This document shows, one piece after another, positions 48,779 to 64,000 of a stretch of 64,000 nucleotides of DNA (positions are counted from its first letter, which is position 1; the number at the start of each line of letters is the position of its first letter). Where the stretch lies: the NCBI RefSeq assembly GCF_035594125.1, contig NC_087186.1:837228-901227 (forward strand), written 5' to 3'. The translations under genes and the position numbers were made by a program. The notes beneath the pieces are model-generated. The model was given only the letters and a program-made list of their open reading frames with translations, was not told where the DNA came from and searched no databases. Source of the stretch: Scylla paramamosain (Eukaryota; Arthropoda; Malacostraca; Decapoda; Portunidae).

Positions 48779-48928
48779 GAACTGCAAAAATATTATAACA
48801 CTGCACTAATGATGGCAATAAAATCTTCGTCAAGTGTGGTGGGGCGTGGCGGATTATGCACTAAACGCCATGAGCGGAAAGACCACACGGGAAGGAGACA
48901 CCAAAACTTCCAGATGAGAAGATTAACG

Positions 48929-49190
48929 GCTGAGAAGCTCAATCTTGAAACGAAAGAACACATCACTAAAGCAGTCGATGAGCAGCATTGAAGTGAAGAC
49001 TGCCAGCTGAGAAGTTCAATCTTGAAGCGACGAAACACAGCACTAAAGCAGTCAATGAGCTGCATTAAAGTGGAAACTAGCAGCTGAAAATTTCATTCTT
49101 GAAGCGATGGAACACAGGACTAAAGCAACTGATGAGCAGCATTGAAGTGAAGACAGGCAGCTGAAAAGTTAAATTTTGAAACAACAGAAA
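48929..49190. repeat. 77-bp tandem repeat, about 3.4 units
   Basis: Units begin at 48929, 49006, 49083 and 49160, all with 'gctga(g/a)aa'. The period is exactly 77 bp with about 15-20% divergence by eye. It lies inside the LTR element, near its 5' side. Confidence 0.93.
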
Positions 49191-49858
49191 CAGCGGCATG
49201 GAAATCAATCAAGATGCTTCCAGTGACGGCTTACAAGAACAACATCAGAAGACGGCTTTAAGTCGTACAGGAACAGACTGGCAGAAGAAGGCTTGTCAGC
49301 TGAGAAAGGCACCTTAGAAGTGTAGTAGCGCAGCAAACTCGGAGGCGATGAAGCATCTAGTAGCTGGTGAGCGAGCATGAGACGTGGGACAGAAGGAGTT
49401 CAATAGCCAAGACAACACCATTTCACCGCTGTCACCATTTTTGTACTAGTAATTATAGTGATTGTAGTACATGCTTGTGTAGGTGGTGCTCAGGATAAGG
49501 ACAAACTCACTGTAAAGCAGCTGTGTATATATTAATGAAATAAAAACTACAAAGATAATTGAAATAAAGCCGCCAGATATTGTGCGTCCTTGCCCGAAGG
49601 TGGCAGGACGGAGACTGTATAAGACTGGACCGCCCACAAGTGGCGGGTCACGGGTGGGGGCTCTTGTCGTCAGGAAACCAACACGCTGCTTATGACAAGG
49701 AAGGAGACGAGCCCAGCTGCAAATAAAGGCTTAAGGCTTGACCTCACTCTCAGCCCACTTGGTCAGCGGGCGATCAGAGGCTGGCTCAGGTCACAAAAGG
49801 AAAGAAAGACGAGCCTCGTGGAGTAGAATGGGGGAAGGGGATGAGGCATCCCGCCACA

Positions 49859-50185
49859 ACCTAACCTAAACTCACCTTAATTAACGTAACGTAACCTAAC
49901 ATCACCTAACCCCGCCTAATTTAACCTCGCGTAACGTAACCTAACCAAACCTCACTTAACCTAACCAAATCTAACCACACCTATCCTAACTAAATTTAAC
50001 ATAATGAAACCTAAGCAACCCTAACCTAACCAAACATAACCTAACCAGTTCTCACATAACCTATCCAAACCTAATCAAACTCACCATACTTCACCTAAGC
50101 TAACCAGAACTCACCTAACATAACTTAACCTAACCACGCTTAACTTTTCCTGACCTGACCCAACCTAACCTCACCTAACCTCAAG
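49859..50185. repeat. Degenerate CCTAA (TTAGG) array, about 330 bp
   Basis: A dense run of CCTAA, CTTAA, CGTAA and CCAAA-type pentamers, for example 'aacctaacctaaactcacc'. Canonical arthropod telomere repeat is TTAGG (CCTAA). Heavy divergence indicates an old interstitial array. One end is the LTR element. Confidence 0.85.
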
Positions 50186-50215
50186 GTACCAAGAATCTAT
50201 GCCGCAGCCGTCATA

Positions 50216-50518
50216 GATAATGATAATGATAATGATATCTTTATTGGCTTGTGTACAATAATTAATAAGTACTGATTACGTTTAAACAATATAGCGTAAT
50301 ATCTAAGCCTAAAGTCTGTTAAGCCGAAGCTCTTTTACAGACCTCTAATTTCTATATATCAATCATTTTACTCAGCGGTATTGAACATTTTACTAGTTCA
50401 TATATTTAAAACGAAAATAATTAATGAAAACATTACCAAGGAAAAACATCCTACAATAACTCTATTAGTAAATAAATATTTCTACACATACATGATACAT
50501 AGTTACATACTTAGTTAT
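50216..50518 (-). repeat. Possible retroelement 3' end with (ATC/ATT) tail
   Basis: On the minus strand 'gccaataaagatatc' is followed by four ATTATC-like units at 50216-50235, then the array. A polyadenylation-like AATAAA directly before a short repeated tail suggests the 3' end of a SINE or LINE. The 280 bp upstream contain no recognised coding text. Confidence 0.4.
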
Positions 50519-50668
50519 ATAAATGTCCCCAGGTCGGACTGCCTTTCTGTCGACGACCTAAATGTCTTGACACCCCCCTCAACTTTTTCTTCATTAACTT
50601 CTGCAACATTCGCGGTCAAAGATCTAATTTTCATTCTGTATAACACCACCTCTTCTTTTCTAAACCTC
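50519..50668 (+). mobile_element. LINE-B 5' fragment at the inner end of unit S
   Basis: It matches 28210-28355: NVPRSDCLSVDD, then FINFCNIRG text in broken frames. It stops at 50668, exactly where unit R resumes, while the inverted partner (58362 side) continues into the rest of LINE-B. Confidence 0.85.
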
Positions 50669-50755
50669 ACCTACCAAGACGAGGACTCACCAACTTATCG
50701 GCAACAACATGAATCGCCTGAGGATGCCTCCAGAAAAGCGAAACATAGCAAAGGA

Positions 50756-53700
50756 CAAAAGAAGTCCCTGTATAAAATATACCTACCTATTTCCATCTAT
50801 TACCCCATCCATGAACACGTTTAATCTTCTCTTAAATCTTCCTAATGTCCCTGCACTAACAACATGATTACTGAGTCCGTTCCACTCATTTACCACTTTG
50901 CGAACCAATTTCTTCCTATCTCCTTCCTAAACCTAAATTTTCCAAGCTTAAACCCGTTATTTCTTATTCTATCCTGGTTGCTGATCCAAAGAATTTTGCT
51001 TACATCCCCCTTCTTATAAACCTTGTACCACTTAAAGACCTCTATCACGTCCCCTCTTAACCTACGTCTCTGTAAAGAATGTAGATTTAACAGCTTCGGT
51101 CTCGTCTCATAAGAAATACTCTTCATCCCCTATATCCTTTTAGTTATTCTCCTCTGTACTGATTCTAATAGACCTATATCTTTCCTGTAATGTGGGGACC
51201 AGAAGTGCACAGCGTAGTCTAGATACGGTCTGACCAGCGCCAAGTATAACCTTAATATTACTTCCGGCCTTCTACATTTAACACTCCTAAAAATGAATCC
51301 TAGTACCCTATTTGCCCTGTTTCTGGCCTCTATGCATTGTTTTTCCTACACGGACTTCAGAGCTAATTATAACTCCTAAATCTTTCTCGTACCCTGTATC
51401 TACCAGAGTCTCGTTGTTTAATGTGTACCTACTGTGTGGGTTTTCTCTACCTACGCTAAGTACTTTGCATTTGTTGATATTAAATTGCATTTGCCATCTG
51501 TCCATCCATTCATTCATCCTATCTTTGTGTCATCAGCAAATTTACTAACATCACTATCCAAGTCATTGATATATATTAGAAATAACAATGGCCCTAATAC
51601 TGTTCCCTGTAGCACCCCAGTAATTACATGACCCCATTCGGATTTAGAGCCGTTTATTACAACTCTTTGTCGCCTGTCGCTAAGCCATAACCTTATCCAA
51701 CTTAACACCTTCTCATCTATCCCGTGTGTCCTAACCTTTCTCAGAAGCTTTTCATGGGGTACCTTGTCAAATACTTTACTAAAGTCTAGATATAAGATAT
51801 CATAACTATTAACATTATCTCCTGCCTCGTACACTTTATTGTAAAAAATTTAACAAGTTTGTCAGGCAAGACTTCCTCTTCGTGAAGCCATGCTGTGACT
51901 GATTTATGAAGTTATATTTGTGTAAATGTTCCCTAATGTTCCTCGTTATTATTGACTCCAATATTTTACCTACAAATGATGTTAGGCTTATAGATGCTAA
52001 AGTTTTATCTCCTCTCTTAAAGATGGGTACTACATTAGCCTGCCTCCACATTACTGGTACCTCACCTGCTTCAACTGATTTCCTAAAGACAAAAATTAAC
52101 GGCTCACTAGTAAACTCTTTGCATTCCTTAAGTACTCTGGGATTTATTTCATCTAGTCCTGATGTCTTGAACTTTTTTTAGCCTGTCTCCTGTTCCACTA
52201 TCTCCTTAGTTACGGAAATATCTGTCAGTTTCTGCTTCTCATCTGCTCTAAACATCTGTTCCCTATTCGGCATATCCTGCATGTTTTTTTCTGGGTGAAG
52301 ACAGTTAAAAATACTCATTCAGAATTTTACTAATCTCTTCCCCAGAACTAACCAGCTCCCCATCTACTGCCTTTAATGGGCATATAGTATCCTTATTCTT
52401 CGTATCCTTATTCTTAAAACTTCTTCACCTGCCCTTAATCTCTTATATATACTTATCTTCCGCCCTATATAATGTTTTAACCAAGCAGTTATCTATTTAA
52501 GGTCATTTTTCTGTGATCATATTATTCTATACGGGATGTTTGCTAAATGACCTGTATGAACTTTACGAAATATTTATACATCCCATCTATATTTACTTCA
52601 CCTAATCCCTTCATCTCGGTCCCTTCCTTCCTCTCCATTCCCTCATGTATTCGCCTCGATCTCACTTTCCCATTTCAGCATGAACTGACCCTCCAACATA
52701 CTTACACCTATCTCCCCCTCCCTCTTTCCTTCCCCCCTTCAGGACACATCTTCCCTCCTCTTGCCCTACACCCTCACACCTCACCTCTCTCATCTTGACT
52801 TATCTCTCTCAACTCCGTTCCATACCTGACTTCACGTTGCATCCGTTGCCAGTCAACTCCTTGGAGGTACCTTTTTGATTCCTCAAAATCTGCTTTCCTA
52901 AAGTCAGGTATTTTGCTAGTGTATTTTGCTTCTAAAAATTTCTTCCCATTTCAAATTGTACCTAATTTTCCTATGGCCACTGTTAACTAGCTGTCCTCCA
53001 ACCTCTACCTGCGCGACTGCTTCCTCCCTGTTAGTATGAATTAAATCTAGAATATTATTCCCCCTTGTGGATTCTACGACTACCTGTTTTAAAAAAAAAT
53101 ATTCTGAATTACCTTAAGAAATTCCTCTGCTTCCTTGTTACCCACCATCAGACTCCAGTCGATATTCCTATAATTAAAATCTCCTACCACACATATCTGA
53201 CTGTACCTGCCTGCTCTATTTATTTTCTGCCACAGTGAGGTGTTAATTTCCTTTGTACTGGTCGGTGGCCTGTACACTACTCCCAGTACTACTGACTGTG
53301 ACCCTTCCTTAATATCTACCCATATCGACTCTGTTTTGTTATCTGTTTTGATTTTACTGTTAATACAACACTGTAATGTGTCCCTAACGTATAACGCGAC
53401 GCCTCCTCCTCTCCTGTTTTCCCCATTTTTATAGAACCGTGTATAACCATCTATCTTATCCTCTAGATTAAATACTTTTCCTGACATATCATACCAAGTT
53501 TCAGTTAAAGCAATGATATCAAAGCTCTCTACACACGCTATTCCTCTAAGCAAATCCATTTTATTCAAAATACTTCTACAATTTGTATAGTAAACACTTT
53601 AGCTATTTCTCACCTTCCCTTAGCTAGTTATCTTTCTAGATTTAACTACTTTGTCCTTCGTTTTTACCTTACAACCCCTTCTTCCCTCCCGACTAACGAA

Positions 53701-54586
53701 AAAAGCGCTGGAGTGCAGCTACCTTCCGCTGGAGTGTTCCGGCCAAAACCCGGCGTGATAAATGCACTCCATCCCTGGCGTAAAATGTGTCTCTACCGTA
53801 AAAGAGGTCCCAGTTGTCGATGAACGTCCATCCATTACTCTTACAATGATTCGCTAGCCTTCGATTCGCTGTAATAGCCCCGGGCTTCCACTCAACTCCC
53901 CTCCTTGGCAAGATACCACACACCACAGGGATCCTTCCCTTGTCCCTAATCCTGTCCAAATCCTGTCGAAACCTCCCGAAAAGTTCTTCACTCCTGACCT
54001 TACCAAGGTCCTTCCCTTCCGCGCTGAGAAAAACAATGGGCTTGGTCCCATCTTTTTCCAAGCACGTGTCTAGCCTATCAGCTACCTTCCCTATCCCGGC
54101 CGCCGGCAAGCACACCCTTGACCTACGCTTCCTATCTCTAGCACAGAACGTACTAGGTGCCTAATCTGACTATCACCAAACACAAGCACTCTACATTGGG
54201 GCAGGGTAACTGCGTCTGCCCACTCCTTCTTGTCTCCTCCCACCATGCCCACTTCCTCCTCCTTCACTTCCTCCAGCACACTAAAGGGATTCTTCAACTC
54301 CACGCAAGGCGCCCAGAGGACCTTCAGCCTCTTAGCTCCCCTGCACACAACCGACCACTGCTCCTCCTTCGCCTTACTAGTTAGGGTGACGATAGGGCAC
54401 GACCCTCCCATAGGTGCTAAGGTCCTCTCACAGAACTGAATCTGCAGGTCTGAAATCCTCTCACAAAACTCAGCCTGCACCTCCGAGATCCTTCGATGGA
54501 ACTCTGAGACCTTTGCAACGAAGGCCTCGAGAACAGGAGAAGTAACACAACACAATGTGCCATGTCTACACTAGCCAGATATGTTA
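50756..54586 (-). mobile_element. LINE-A, antisense, in unit R copy 2
   Basis: Same content as 38050-41880: ORF1 esterase (54555 to 53693), endonuclease (53568-53089), RT (52186-51486) and C-terminal segments. All frames and breaks are identical, so decay happened before the duplication. Confidence 0.88.
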
Positions 54587-54594
54587 GCATCATA

Positions 54595-58505
<3,911 letters not shown>

Positions 58506-58843
58506 TTTATATAACTAAGTATGTAACTATGTATCATGTATGTGTAGAAATATTTATTTACTAATAGAGTTATTGTAGGATGTTTTTCCTTGGTAATGTT
58601 TTCATTAATTATTTTCGTTTTAAATATATGAACTAGTAAAATGTTCAATACCGCTGAGTAAAATGATTGATATATAGAAATTAGAGGTCTGTAAAAGAGC
58701 TTCGGCTTAACAGACTTTAGGCTTAGATATTACGCTATATTGTTTAAACGTAATCAGTACTTATTAATTATTGTACACAAGCCAATAAAGATATCATTAT
58801 CATTATCATTATCTATGACGGCTGCGGCATAGATTCTTGGTAC

Positions 58844-59170
58844 CTTGAGGTTAGGTGAGGTTAGGTTGGGTCAGGTCAGGAAAAGTTAAGCGTGGTTAGG
58901 TTAAGTTATGTTAGGTGAGTTCTGGTTAGCTTAGGTGAAGTATGGTGAGTTTGATTAGGTTTGGATAGGTTATGTGAGAACTGGTTAGGTTATGTTTGGT
59001 TAGGTTAGGGTTGCTTAGGTTTCATTATGTTAAATTTAGTTAGGATAGGTGTGGTTAGATTTGGTTAGGTTAAGTGAGGTTTGGTTAGGTTACGTTACGC
59101 GAGGTTAAATTAGGCGGGGTTAGGTGATGTTAGGTTACGTTACGTTAATTAAGGTGAGTTTAGGTTAGGT
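58844..59170. repeat. Degenerate TTAGG array, right copy
   Basis: Reverse complement of 49859-50185: TTAGG, TTTGG, TTACG and TTAAG-type pentamers, ending in AGGT at the LTR element boundary. Confidence 0.85.
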
Positions 59171-61092
59171 TGTGGCGGGATGCCTCATCCCCTTCCCCCA
59201 TTCTACTCCACGAGGCTCGTCTTTCTTTCCTTTTGTGACCTGAGCCAGCCTCTGATCGCCCGCTGACCAAGTGGGCTGAGAGTGAGGTCAAGCCTTAAGC
59301 CTTTATTTGCAGCTGGGCTCGTCTCCTTCCTTGTCATAAGCAGCGTGTTGGTTTCCTGACGACAAGAGCCCCCACCCGTGACCCGCCACTTGTGGGCGGT
59401 CCAGTCTTATACAGTCTCCGTCCTGCCACCTTCGGGCAAGGACGCACAATATCTGGCGGCTTTATTTCAATTATCTTTGTAGTTTTTATTTCATTAATAT
59501 ATACACAGCTGCTTTACAGTGAGTTTGTCCTTATCCTGAGCACCACCTACACAAGCATGTACTACAATCACTATAATTACTAGTACAAAAATGGTGACAG
59601 CGGTGAAATGGTGTTGTCTTGGCTATTGAACTCCTTCTGTCCCACGTCTCATGCTCGCTCACCAGCTACTAGATGCTTCATCGCCTCCGAGTTTGCTGCG
59701 CTACTACACTTCTAAGGTGCCTTTCTCAGCTGACAAGCCTTCTTCTGCCAGTCTGTTCCTGTACGACTTAAAGCCGTCTTCTGATGTTGTTCTTGTAAGC
59801 CGTCACTGGAAGCATCTTGATTGATTTCCATGCCGCTGTTTCTGTTGTTTCAAAATTTAACTTTTCAGCTGCCTGTCTTCACTTCAATGCTGCTCATCAG
59901 TTGCTTTAGTCCTGTGTTCCATCGCTTCAAGAATGAAATTTTCAGCTGCTAGTTTCCACTTTAATGCAGCTCATTGACTGCTTTAGTGCTGTGTTTCGTC
60001 GCTTCAAGATTGAACTTCTCAGCTGGCAGTCTTCACTTCAATGCTGCTCATCGACTGCTTTAGTGATGTGTTCTTTCGTTTCAAGATTGAGCTTCTCAGC
60101 CGTTAATCTTCTCATCTGGAAGTTTTGGTGTCTCCTTCCCGTGTGGTCTTTCCGCTCATGGCGTTTAGTGCATAATCCGCCACGCCCCACCACACTTGAC
60201 GAAGATTTTATTGCCATCATTAGTGCAGTGTTATAATATTTTTGCAGTTCAGTTTTATTTCTTTGGCATAGAAACCCTATATTCTCTTTATTTTTGGTCT
60301 CTGTGAATTCCATTTTATTTCTTTGGCATAGAAACCCTATATTCTCTTTATTTTCGGCCTCTTTGAATTCGATTTTTTTTTTCTTGCCCTGTGAGTCGTT
60401 GTACCGACGTCCCAGCTAGTGTCAGTTTTGTGATTGGCCACTGTGTACTCTCTTCTGACGTCATTGTCATGTGGACGTTGTGACTCGCCATTGCATACCC
60501 ACTGTTCTGATGTGACAATTCTGTGAGCCTTGTGATTGGTTAGAGTGCATACATCACGTGTCCTACACAGATAAGCACGTTTATATGATGCGAATTGCGT
60601 TACCCAGTGTGCTTCCATCACTCCATATGTTTTATAGGCACGAAGACATACCTACCAGTGGTGGCCGAACTATGTGGCGAATTTCCTCAACCAAGCCCAC
60701 AACCATTCTACTACACGAGGCGCGTGTTTGTTTCATGTTGGGACCTGAACCAATCTCTGACCACCCGCTGACCACGTGGGCTGCGAGTAAGGTCAAGCCT
60801 TAATCTTTTGTCTGCAGCTGGGCTCGTCTCCTGGCCTGTCGTCGTCCGCGTGTGGGCTCCCAGGAGACAAGAAAACACCACCCGTGATCTGAGATAGCCG
60901 ACAAATGAGGGAGGCCCACTCTCACACAGTCGCCGTCCTACCAACTTTGGGCAAGGACACACGGCTCCTGGTGGCTTCATTTCAATTATCTCTGTAAAGT
61001 TTTTATTTTATTAATATATCTGCAGCTGCTTTACAACGAGTTTACCCTTATCCTAGGCACAAACATTTACTAGAATCATATTACCTTGTACA
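59171..61092 (+). mobile_element. Non-autonomous LTR retrotransposon, right copy
   Basis: 5' LTR 59171-59587 (TGTGGCGG...TAGTACA) and 3' LTR 60673-61092 (TGTGGCGA...TTGTACA). AGGT precedes and follows the element. A TGGTGACAGCGG motif at 59592 may be the primer-binding site. The interior (59588-60672) contains the 77-bp and 60-bp tandem repeats and no retroviral-type ORF; the two frames of about 90 codons there (59964-60236 and its antisense partner) look incidental. LTR divergence points to an old insertion. Confidence 0.7.
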
Positions 61093-61135
61093 AGGTTAAG
61101 TTAGGTTGCATTGGGTTAGGTTAGATTAGGTTAGG

Positions 61136-61138
<3 letters not shown>
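61093..61138. repeat. Degenerate TTAGG repeat, outer part, right copy
   Basis: Reverse complement of 47891-47936. It continues the array interrupted by the LTR element. Confidence 0.8.
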
Positions 61139-62005
<867 letters not shown>

Positions 62006-62346
62006 ATTATTTAATGCTACTCCTCGCAAGGAAGATAAAGGATAAGCGCAATTACTCCTTGGCAAAAGAAGAAATAAGTGACCAAGAAAGCACCAACTGC
62101 CGAGACCTGGTTTGACCTACACATCAAGGTTGCCAATTCTCAATTCGCCCATCGCTTCTCTCCCATCCATGGCGTGGAGAGTGGCACACCAGTTACCTGT
62201 GTTGCAAACAGTCCATTAATAGCAGTGCAGTGATAACAGCTCAGTGAATGCAGTGTTTATGTGGGTGAGAACTATGAAACACTGAGTGATCACTCCCTTC
62301 CTGCGCGGCCGCTAGAATTCCCAAGGGACCATCCTGTCTACGCACG

Positions 62347-63245
62347 ATGAACAAGTTAAGGTCATGTCGCCGACGGAATCCACAAATCAGCACATACTAA
62401 TTGAGACATACTGGCATCTCTGGAATCCCTCCTGAGCCCTGGTGTGCAGTATGTGGACGTAAGGCAGACCTAAGAGTGACACAACACTGCACGGAGAAAG
62501 GCTATCCCAACCTCCCTGCTTGGCAGGGACGCCTGAGCACACTTGCCACTTTACAGCTCACCTCCGGGAAGGCTGCTATCAGGGACCCTGTGACATTCAC
62601 CGCCCAGGCTCGGAAGACTGCCACGACCCATAACTCCTCTCAATCCCTCCCTGAACCCACAGAAGGAGAGGACCTACACGACCTCACAAAAGAAGAACTT
62701 GCAGCACTGGTAGTAAGTCTTAGGAGAGTACAAACATCCAATAAAGACCAAGCTAAAGCTTACTCTGACGCCATAGACGAACTACCAGAAAAAAAAAAAA
62801 AAACGATTTTTGGTGGAGGCACTGGCAAAAGTATATGCCCTACTTGCCTTGAAAGACAATGCCAACTTTATAAAAAAAAAAATAAAAATCTCTAACACTG
62901 CAAAGACGGAGTTAATCGAAAGACACCAGGCAGAACATAATAAGGAAGCTCGAGATTGGTGAGCGTCGCGAGTAGAGAGTGAGAGTGACGGCGACAGAGG
63001 CCCGGAACTCAGCTCAGATGACACTTCACCTGACCTAACGCTGTCACCACTTCACCATCCTCCATCTCTTCGCCTCTCCCCCCCCACCTCTTCTACATCC
63101 ACTACCCCAAGACCCCCCAACACCGCCATCTCCAGGAACACCTCGAGATACCCCCCCCCACCGTCCTCGGTGGGGAGGGGTGTCTTGTTGGAGAGAGTCG
63201 TAGTTAACAATGCGATTGTTCCTCCTAATGAAGATCATATTTACA
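62347..63245 (+). pseudogene. Cys-finger gag-like ORF of unknown family, right copy
   Basis: An ATG at 62347 opens MNKLRSCRRRNPQISTY, then TAA at 62398. The same frame continues RHTGISGIPPEPWCAVCG, RKADLRVTQHC and EKGYPNLPAWQGRLSTL, a Cys-x2-Cys...His-Cys finger. A helical acidic stretch follows (EDLHDLTKEELAALVVSLRR, 62660-62725). After a 15-A run the frame shifts to FLVEALAKVYALLALKDNAN and TAKTELIERHQAEHNKEARD, then a TGA. A Ser/Pro-rich tail (SSDDTSPDLTLSPLHHPPS) ends near 63245. It resembles ORF1/gag proteins in layout, but I do not recognise the family and no RT adjoins it. Confidence 0.55.
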
Positions 63246-63798
63246 GTGATATAAATATAAACTTGAATCGCATATAGCTCGCATTCTGGGTTTCAATCCA
63301 AATTTTCGCTTCGCCGTCTACTTTCGAAGGACCTGGCGACGCCATTTTATCTTCAAGTGCGAGCATAGCTTCCCCCTCGATACCCTTAAAATTATTCACT
63401 CAATACGTACCGCGAGCTGACCCGGGGACGGACTATATGTACGTTTATACCAACATCATTTCTCCCACGCGATTTGGTAACCAACTAGTTAATATATTAG
63501 ACGTTATACCACTCCTCGGCGACAGCACTAGTATAGGTTCGAATCCAGTTACGTATAAACCACTTTCCATATCAATTATACAGAGTTGAAGATGGAGAAA
63601 ACATGCAAATCTTATTTCAGGCCATGGAGTTGGTGGAAGGTTACTGAGAGGGATAAAGTATCATAAAGTCATTTTGCATATAATCTATTTACAATGTAAT
63701 TTCAATTTTCAATAATCTTTGTTCTTCTCCACTTCATTACCAACTTTTGCTTTCATTTCCTTCATAAAAAGATTCAACAGTCATAGTGTTCTTGCCTC
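63246..63798. other. Unassigned interval at the outer end of unit S
   Basis: No coding signal beyond the run-out of the previous ORF. It includes the B-box motif GGTTCGAATCC-type core at 63536-63546 and an AT-rich stretch to the junction with inverted unit R. The inverted partner is 45297-45850. Confidence 0.4.
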
Positions 63799-64000
63799 AG
63801 CTTTCTTCTCCCTTCACTGACCATGCTGCTGAACTAGCTTACAAGTCTTCAACTTTACCATCTTCCATGACCTAGCAATTCGTGTAACACCCTACTCATT
63901 TTCCTGACCGTCTTGGAGATACGCTCAATATTCTTGACCTTTTCCTGACCTGTAATACTTCTGCTTATGCTGTCACCCTTTCTTCTTCGTTGGGCTTCTC
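63799..64000 (+). mobile_element. LINE-B piece: start of inverted unit R
   Basis: Reverse complement of 45095-45296: LINE-B endonuclease end and linker ([27 protein letters not shown] in frames). It reaches the window edge, so a third, inverted R copy probably continues beyond. Confidence 0.85.

Larger units (their letters stand above)
47937..49858 (-). mobile_element. Non-autonomous LTR retrotransposon, left copy
   Basis: Two similar but clearly diverged terminal repeats lie at 47937-48356 (420 bp) and 49442-49858 (417 bp). Each begins TG and ends CA (TGTGGCG...GTACA on the minus strand). Both flanks carry ACCT, a 4-bp target duplication. On the minus strand TGGTGACAGCGG follows the 5' repeat by 4 nt, a plausible primer-binding site. 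The 1.08-kb interior has no gag or pol, so this is a TRIM-type derivative. I see no clear polypurine tract. Confidence 0.7.

Noticed and set aside
48929..49190. CRISPR-like array
   Set aside because: The 77-bp units are contiguous tandem repeats without unique spacers, in a eukaryotic retroelement.

Overview
This is repeat-dense eukaryotic DNA, most likely from a decapod crustacean and possibly a brachyuran crab. The inference rests on several families of decaying APE-type non-LTR retrotransposons, very long TA/CT/GA/TG microsatellites, degenerate TTAGG (arthropod telomere-type) arrays, and tail-to-tail H2A/H4 histone relics as in the arthropod histone quintet. I see no intact host gene. Almost all reading frames are retrotransposon remnants, histone pseudogenes, microsatellite translations or antisense shadows.

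Element names used here. LINE-A is CR1/L2-like: its ORF1 carries an SGNH/GDSL esterase domain, followed by APE endonuclease (EN) and reverse transcriptase (RT). LINE-B is a second EN-RT element with a SYADDTTLH RT motif. LINE-C is jockey-like, with copies at 2.7-6.1 kb and 10.9-17.3 kb. LINE-F is jockey-like, with a zinc knuckle in ORF1, at 17.8-25.6 kb, plus two 3' copies at 9.2-10.9 kb and 32.6-34.5 kb.

Layout. 0-6.1 kb: LINE-A pieces split by a LINE-B insertion, then an AT-rich LINE-C whose RT is split by a 400-bp CT/TA microsatellite. 7.1-10.9 kb: a perfect hairpin, an H2A pseudogene, an H4 pseudogene, then an antisense LINE-F 3' end. 10.9-17.3 kb: LINE-C interrupted inside its RT by a near full-length LINE-A. 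17.8-25.6 kb: LINE-F interrupted at its RT QGS motif by LINE-B. 25.6-27.5 kb: a second, inverted H4/H2A relic. 27.5-30.2 kb: low-complexity DNA, a LINE-B 5' fragment and a 125-bp tandem repeat. 30.3-37.4 kb: the two halves of a decayed member of an uncharacterised protein family, split by a 5.1-kb nest of LINE-B and LINE-F.

38-64 kb is one large duplication. A 7.3-kb unit R (37963-45296) recurs as a direct copy (50669-58000). A 5.4-5.8-kb unit S (45297-50668) recurs inverted (58362-63798), and another inverted R begins at 63799 and runs off the window. R holds LINE-A and rearranged LINE-B. S holds a cysteine-finger gag-like ORF, long microsatellites, degenerate TTAGG arrays and a small non-autonomous LTR element inside the array. 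The copies are almost identical apart from microsatellite and homopolymer length, so this is either a very recent segmental duplication or an assembly artefact.

The region reads as a transposon graveyard with nested insertions that can be ordered in time, not as a set of co-operating genes.
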